Shown here: positions 60,054 to 64,000 of the stretch, piece after piece | How positions within the stretch are numbered: the first letter of the stretch is position 1 | Layout of the letters: each line of letters begins with the position of its first letter | DNA from: JBMNGN01 sp050949865 | GTDB lineage: Bacteria; Bacillota; Syntrophomonadia; Syntrophomonadales; Syntrophomonadaceae | NCBI GenBank assembly: GCA_050949865.1 | Contig: JBMNGN010000005.1 | Coordinates: 62,001-126,000 of the forward strand | DNA: 64,000 nt | Direction of reading: 5' to 3' | Notes under the pieces: generated by a model | Databases searched by the model: none | What the model was told of the DNA's origin: nothing | Seen by the model: the letters and a program-made list of their open reading frames with translations, nothing else | Program-made: the position numbers and the translations under genes

Positions 60054-60078
60054 TGGCAACTCCTGCAGTTTACCTAAA

Positions 60079-60306
60079 CTACCTGCGTGCAAACAGGTTT
60101 AATATAATTGAAAGAACAATACTGATAATTATACAAGTAACTACGGGAAAGAAGAAGGTAAAATTGCCTTTTTTGATTATTATGTCCCCGGGAAGGCGCA
60201 AATTGCCCAGACCCAGTTTTGAGGCAAGGAAAAAAATAACCCCCATAATAGTAATTATTAAGCCTAAACCAATAATTACCCTGGCAATTGTCTCCATGGG
60301 ATTCAT
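60079..60306 (-). CDS. DUF2905 family small membrane protein
   Basis: A 75-aa protein with two hydrophobic helices (VIIGLGLIITIMGVIFFLAS and FPVVTCIIISIVLSIILNL) flanking the family's KLGLGNLRLPGDIIIKKGN loop. The start is an ATG (MNPMETIA) after GGAGTGGTG. Function unknown. It is conserved near ruvABC and queA in anaerobic firmicutes. Confidence 0.82.
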   Translation of the reverse strand: MNPMETIARVIIGLGLIITIMGVIFFLASKLGLGNLRLPGDIIIKKGNFTFFFPVVTCIIISIVLSIILNLFARR

Positions 60307-60352
60307 ATAATACACCACTCCGTAATGTTTAATAATTATACTATTCCCATTC

Positions 60353-60907
60353 TTAGCTTTTTTTTATTTTGGTTTCTTTACGCTGGTACCGCTCCATTTC
60401 ACTGTACAAGCAACCGCAATACTGCTGTCGGTACAGGTTCATTTCTTTGGACCTGGCAACCGTATCTTTAAATCCTTCACGAAAGTCCAGGTACAAAAAA
60501 GCAACCCCATACTTTTCTCCTAAATCCTGGCCTATTTCCCTGATCAGATCATGTTTTTGAAACTTGCTAACCAATAAGGTGGTGGTAAAAAAATCAAATT
60601 TTCCCGATTTGGCTATTCGTACCGCCTTCTCCAGCCTTATCCTGTAACATATCCTGCACCTCTGGCTTTCTCGAAAAGCTACCTGCTGAAAGTACTGGTC
60701 CGGGCTATAATCGTTTTCTGCAATAATATCCAAATTGACCATATGGGCGAATTTGTCTAACGCTTCTTTCCGCTTCACATACTCTGTATACGGATGTATA
60801 TTGGGATTGTAAAAATATCCCTTTATATGGTATCCCAGCTCTGTTAATCTGGCAACCGGATATGTGGCACAGGGGCCACAGCAGATATGCAACAGTACTT
60901 TACTCAT
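60353..60907 (-). CDS. queH: Epoxyqueuosine reductase QueH
   Basis: A 184-aa QueH, the non-B12 enzyme that reduces epoxyqueuosine to queuosine in tRNA. The cysteine motifs for the iron-sulfur cluster are in LLHICCGPCATYPV near residue 6-19, SQRCRICYRIRLEKA and QQYCGCLYSE. Its presence with tgt and queA means queuosine is completed, while the missing preQ1 synthesis genes (queC, queD, queE, queF) are not in this window. Confidence 0.93.
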   Translation of the reverse strand: MSKVLLHICCGPCATYPVARLTELGYHIKGYFYNPNIHPYTEYVKRKEALDKFAHMVNLDIIAENDYSPDQYFQQVAFRESQRCRICYRIRLEKAVRIAKSGKFDFFTTTLLVSKFQKHDLIREIGQDLGEKYGVAFLYLDFREGFKDTVARSKEMNLYRQQYCGCLYSEMERYQRKETKIKKS

Positions 60908-60946
60908 GCTTTACCCCCTTTAAGCTGCAGATCTAACCGCCCTGTT

Positions 60947-61969
60947 TTAATCAAAGAGGTTTCTTCCTGCATTACCTGAAGTTGAACCTATATGTTTATA
61001 TGCTGATTCGGTTGCTATTCTGCCCCTTGGGGTCTTTTGAACCATTCCCAACTTAATTAGATATGGCTCGTAAACATCGGTAACCGTATCGCTTTCTTCG
61101 GAAACAGCAGCTGCCAGGGTTTCCAGCCCTACCGGTCCCCCATTGAATTTGTTTATAATGGCATCAAGTATCATTCTATCGACAATGTCCAAACCGCATT
61201 CATCAATTTCTAACATCTCCAGGGCTCGCTGGCTCACATCCCTGTCAATAAAACCATTCCCTTTTACCAGGGCATAATCCCAGACTCTTTTAAGAAGCCG
61301 ATTGGCAATTCTCGGTGTGCCTCGGGAGCGTCTGGCTATTTCGGCCGCACCGGTATCATCTATGGGAATTCCCAGGATTGATGCCGCTCGGTTAATTATC
61401 TCGGTCAGTTCACTGCAATTATAAAAATCAAGCCGGCAATTGATCCCAAATCTGTCCCTGAGCGGTGAGCTTAAAAGTCCCGGCCGGGTAGTTGCCCCAA
61501 TCAGGGTAAAGGGGGGTATTTCCAGCCTCAAGGTTCGGGCCGACGGCCCTTTGCCTATGATTATATCAATGGCAAAATCCTCCATGGCCGGGTACATAAT
61601 TTCCTCAACATTTCGGTTAAGGCGATGGATTTCGTCTATGAATAAAATCTCTCCCGGTTCCAGGTTGGTTAATATGGCCGCCAGATCTCCCGGTCTTTCT
61701 ATGGCCGGACCTGAGGTTTTTCTTATTGGTTTTCCCATTTCATTGGCTATTATGGTAGCCAGGGTAGTCTTGCCAAGTCCCGGAGGCCCGCTTAGCAACA
61801 CATGGTCCATGCTTTCATTGCGCTCCCTGGCTGCCAGTATAAATATCCTGATATTTTCTTTTACTCTGTCCTGTCCAATATAATCAGCAAGCTTGAGAGG
61901 TCTTAATGACGATTCGGAGTTATCATCCTCACCCGTTAAATTTGGCGACAGGAGTCTATGGTAATCCAT
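60947..61969 (-). CDS. ruvB: Holliday junction branch migration DNA helicase RuvB
   Basis: A 340-aa AAA+ motor that drives branch migration with RuvA. Walker A is SGPPGLGKTTLATIIA near residue 59-74, Walker B EILFIDEIHRLNRNVEEI, the sensor segment FTLIGATTRPGLLSSPLRDRFG, and the C-terminal winged helix DVYEPYLIKLGMVQKTPRGR. It follows ruvA by 18 nt. Confidence 0.97.
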   Translation of the reverse strand: MDYHRLLSPNLTGEDDNSESSLRPLKLADYIGQDRVKENIRIFILAARERNESMDHVLLSGPPGLGKTTLATIIANEMGKPIRKTSGPAIERPGDLAAILTNLEPGEILFIDEIHRLNRNVEEIMYPAMEDFAIDIIIGKGPSARTLRLEIPPFTLIGATTRPGLLSSPLRDRFGINCRLDFYNCSELTEIINRAASILGIPIDDTGAAEIARRSRGTPRIANRLLKRVWDYALVKGNGFIDRDVSQRALEMLEIDECGLDIVDRMILDAIINKFNGGPVGLETLAAAVSEESDTVTDVYEPYLIKLGMVQKTPRGRIATESAYKHIGSTSGNAGRNLFD

Positions 61970-61986
61970 AAAAATTCACCTCCAGT

Positions 61987-62577
61987 CTATTTGGTAGCCA
62001 GCTTTTCCCGCAGGATAATTTTCAGGTTTTTTTCGATATTATCACTTAATTGATCCGATTCCTGTAAGGCATGAATCAGGGGCATCATCTCATACCTGGT
62101 GTATCCCAGGGCTTCCAGGGCTTGTAATACATCATCAATATGCTTAGTATCAGCCGGACTGCTGCCATAGTCAATTTTGCCCACCTTATCTTTGAGCTCA
62201 AATATCAACCGTTGCGCACTCTTCTTGCCTATTCCGGGAATAGTGACCAAAGTTTTTTCATCCTTAGCAGCTATAGCCCGGCAAAACCTATCCGGTTCAA
62301 AAGCACCTAGGATGTTCAGGGCTACCCGGGCACCCACCCCGGTAACCGTAAGCAATAGGTTAAAAAGGTTTAATTCTTGTTCTTTAATAAACCCGTAGAG
62401 TTTAAGATCATTTTCCGTAACGTGCAGCCGGGTGTACATGGTTAAGGTTTCACCTTTTGGCGGAAGATGGGTAAAGGTCCTAGAATGAGTGAAGATTTCG
62501 TATCCTATTCCGCTAACCTCTACAATGATACTCTCTTCACCTGTTTTCAACAAACTTCCCTTAACCAGGGATATCAC
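61987..62577 (-). CDS. ruvA: Holliday junction DNA helicase RuvA
   Basis: A 196-aa tetrameric junction-binding protein. The start is a GTG (MISLVKGSLLKT), which overlaps the ruvC stop in GTGA and matches the family's N-terminus; the longer frame is not used. Features are the OB-fold segment SIIVEVSGIGYEIFT, helix-hairpin-helix motifs LLTVTGVGARVALNILG and LVTIPGIGKKSAQRLIFEL, and the C-terminal RuvB-binding domain. Confidence 0.96.
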   Translation of the reverse strand: MISLVKGSLLKTGEESIIVEVSGIGYEIFTHSRTFTHLPPKGETLTMYTRLHVTENDLKLYGFIKEQELNLFNLLLTVTGVGARVALNILGAFEPDRFCRAIAAKDEKTLVTIPGIGKKSAQRLIFELKDKVGKIDYGSSPADTKHIDDVLQALEALGYTRYEMMPLIHALQESDQLSDNIEKNLKIILREKLATK

Positions 62578-63077
62578 TGCTTTACACTCCCCTTTCCCCA
62601 ATTGGCTATCTTGTAGGAGTGAAGATGGCATATGGCTATAGCTATGGCATCAGCCGCATCATCCGGTTTGGGCAGTTGATCCATAGATAGAATCCTTTTA
62701 ACCATCTCCTGTACCTGTTTTTTATCTGCATTGCCAAAGCCAACTACTGCCTGCTTCACCTGTAAGGGAGTGTACTCCGCTACCTGGATCTTGGCCCTGG
62801 CGGCAGTCATAATGGCGACTCCCCGGCTCTCCGCAACAGTAATAATAGTTTTGGCATTCTTATTGTAGAACAACTGTTCCACAGCTACGGCATCGGGCCG
62901 GTTATCTTCAATGAGTAGTTGAAGTTGCTCATTTATTTTACATAAACGCTCGGCAACCGTCATGGAAGATGAGGTGGTTATCAATCCATAATTAATCAGT
63001 TTAATCTTGCCATCCAGATACTGAACCAGGCCATAACCCATCCTGGCCGTACCCGGGTCAATTCCCAGTACCAGCAT
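62574..63077 (-). CDS. ruvC: Crossover junction endodeoxyribonuclease RuvC
   Basis: A 167-aa Holliday junction resolvase. The acidic active-site residues are in LGIDPGTARMGYG (D7), VAVEQLFYNKNAKT (glutamate near residue 67) and KPDDAADAIAIAICH (aspartates near residue 139-142). The stop overlaps the ruvA start, so ruvC-ruvA-ruvB is one operon, following bofC by about 140 nt. Confidence 0.97.
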   Translation of the reverse strand: MLVLGIDPGTARMGYGLVQYLDGKIKLINYGLITTSSSMTVAERLCKINEQLQLLIEDNRPDAVAVEQLFYNKNAKTIITVAESRGVAIMTAARAKIQVAEYTPLQVKQAVVGFGNADKKQVQEMVKRILSMDQLPKPDDAADAIAIAICHLHSYKIANWGKGSVKQ

Positions 63078-63218
63078 AAATGTGCCTCTTTTACTTTTGT
63101 TATATCTATATTACTTGAAAAAACCAAACCGGACCAGTAAAAACCAAAAGGTCAACCGGATATAACTAGGAGGGTCCTTAACAATAGTAAAGGGGTAGGG
63201 TATGGCAATCGAACTCTT

Positions 63219-63797
63219 TTAGTTATACTCGTCAAGATTTTCCAGGGCATCGTTTAGGGCCTCTTCAGAGGAATATTCGTACTCCCCGCGGTTAATGGCA
63301 TTCTGAATATCTATAGGGAGCCGGTTCATTTGTATGGAAGTTACTTTAACTAAGACGTCGTTGAACGGATCTGGCCCTTTATATACCGCCACACTTCCAT
63401 TAAAATCCTTTAGCCGGTATTTTTCCTTATCCGCTGCACACCAGTCATTTATTACTTCCCGGATTACCAAAGTATTGTCTTTTAATGACACCTGATATCC
63501 GGCATCAGGATTATAAACTTTTTTTATCTCTTCCAAGTTTTTACCTAATACCGCTTCCCTTGGCGAAAAATCCGATATTATTATATGCCCGCATTTTTGA
63601 AACTCCTGCTCGAATACCATATGGGTATCTTCATTTATAATATCTCTTTTTTCTTCCATTCCCACAACCGGCTTTTGCTGCCGCCCCCCCAGCTGGGAAT
63701 TATGATATATATGTGCCAGGGCGTATCCTATGCCAAAACTGGTTAAAACTATTAACAATAAAAAAACACCCACATCAGTCTTCTTCATCATCATCAC
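63219..63797 (-). CDS. bofC: BofC-like forespore regulator
   Basis: A 192-aa protein with an N-terminal membrane helix or signal segment (VGVFLLLIVLTSFGIGYALA) and a BofC C-terminal-type domain (YRLKDFNGSVAVYKGPDP, then LPIDIQNAINRGEYEYSSEE). In Bacillus BofC is secreted by the forespore to the intermembrane space and restrains the SpoIVB-triggered activation of pro-sigma-K. Its position upstream of ruvCAB is conserved. The initiation region has several Met codons (MMMMKK); the exact one is not resolved. Confidence 0.85.
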   Translation of the reverse strand: MMMMKKTDVGVFLLLIVLTSFGIGYALAHIYHNSQLGGRQQKPVVGMEEKRDIINEDTHMVFEQEFQKCGHIIISDFSPREAVLGKNLEEIKKVYNPDAGYQVSLKDNTLVIREVINDWCAADKEKYRLKDFNGSVAVYKGPDPFNDVLVKVTSIQMNRLPIDIQNAINRGEYEYSSEEALNDALENLDEYN

Positions 63798-63865
63798 CTC
63801 TTGATACTATTTTTTCCCATTTTTATTAACCATATACAGCATATCGTTTTCTTTCCTGTAAATAC

Positions 63866-63895
63866 TTGGATAGGGTGGTGATTGAATGTTATAAT
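63866..63895 (+). promoter_or_regulatory. Possible sigma-A promoter of the enoyl-CoA hydratase gene
   Basis: TTGGAT (63866-63871) and TATAAT (63890-63895) are separated by 18 nt on the plus strand, 30 nt before the ATG at 63925. Confidence 0.35.
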
Positions 63896-63924
63896 TTAAG
63901 CATTACGAACAAGGGGGGTAAAAT

Positions 63925-64000
63925 ATGGCTACTTATAAGAATCTATTAGTAACAAAAGAAAGCCCAATTGCTATCCTTACCCTTAACCGTCCGGATAGAC
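63925..64000 (+). CDS. Enoyl-CoA hydratase/isomerase family protein (partial, runs off the right edge)
   Basis: Only the first 25 codons are in the window (MATYKNLLVTKESPIAILTL then NRPDR). This is the standard N-terminus of crotonase-family proteins, in which the ILTLNRP strand precedes the substrate-binding region. AAGGGGGG lies 6 nt before the ATG. It would act in beta-oxidation or butyrate metabolism, in keeping with the CoA-transferase module at 6-10 kb. The rest of the gene is not visible, so substrate and subfamily are open. Confidence 0.75.
   Translation, partial: MATYKNLLVTKESPIAILTLNRPDR

Noticed and set aside
1..64000. CRISPR array, prophage, tRNA or rRNA genes
   Set aside because: No regularly spaced repeats, phage genes, cloverleaf sequences or rRNA-like stretches were seen on either strand.

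Overview
The window is a 64-kb chromosomal stretch of an endospore-forming, anaerobic member of the Clostridia. Sporulation genes (spoIVA, spoIIP family, spmAB, ytfJ, bofC, YIEGIA and DUF3189 families), an IspH-S1 fusion, a DHH-CBS-tRNA nucleotidyltransferase fusion, formate-THF ligase and a CoA-transferase/alcohol/aldehyde dehydrogenase set best fit a syntrophomonad or related Peptococcales-like lineage. This is inference from gene content; there is no rRNA or tRNA in the window. Nearly all genes lie on the minus strand. The plus-strand exceptions are a sigma-54 activator, a nitrilase-family gene, folE and a truncated enoyl-CoA hydratase at the right edge.

Layout. 1-2.8 kb: an IS110-family element abutting a tandem DUF3189 pair. 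2.9-6.1 kb: aspartate-pathway operon (ACT protein, hom, lysC) behind a good sigma-A promoter. 6.3-14.4 kb: a catabolic module (CoA-transferase, Fe-alcohol dehydrogenase, aldehyde dehydrogenase, polytopic transporter) next to a divergent AcoR-like sigma-54 activator; the intergenic region holds a near-consensus -24/-12 promoter and a palindromic activator site. 14.7-24.7 kb: spoIVA, gpsA, plsY, der, DUF512, a second DUF3189 pair, YIEGIA with its small capping subunit, a SpoIIP-family protein and DUF1614. 25-31 kb: ccdA, fni, mobA, zinc-ribbon protein, ispH-rpsA, plsC, cmk. 31-37 kb: aroA, tyrA, aroF with a Trp-codon leader and terminator, an MFS exporter and a second shorter DAHP synthase. 37-38.3 kb: an IS3-family element with a broken orfA.

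38.4-64 kb: nitrilase, aroH, HutP-like protein, ferredoxin, rluB, folE, fhs, then the conserved firmicute order spmB-spmA-ytfJ-DUF2953-DUF1992-scpB-scpA-M50 protease-tRNA nucleotidyltransferase-lysA-lapA-secF-secD-HD-yajC-tgt-queA-DUF2905-queH-ruvB-ruvA-ruvC-bofC.

Main points of interest: the aroF attenuator leader with tandem Trp codons; the sigma-54-controlled catabolic module of unknown substrate; the duplicated DUF3189 pairs beside YIEGIA; a possible IS-generated hybrid promoter for the second DAHP synthase, which lacks the regulatory domain; and two genes (fni, MFS) whose conserved N-termini can only be reached from ATA or ATT starts, or through an indel.
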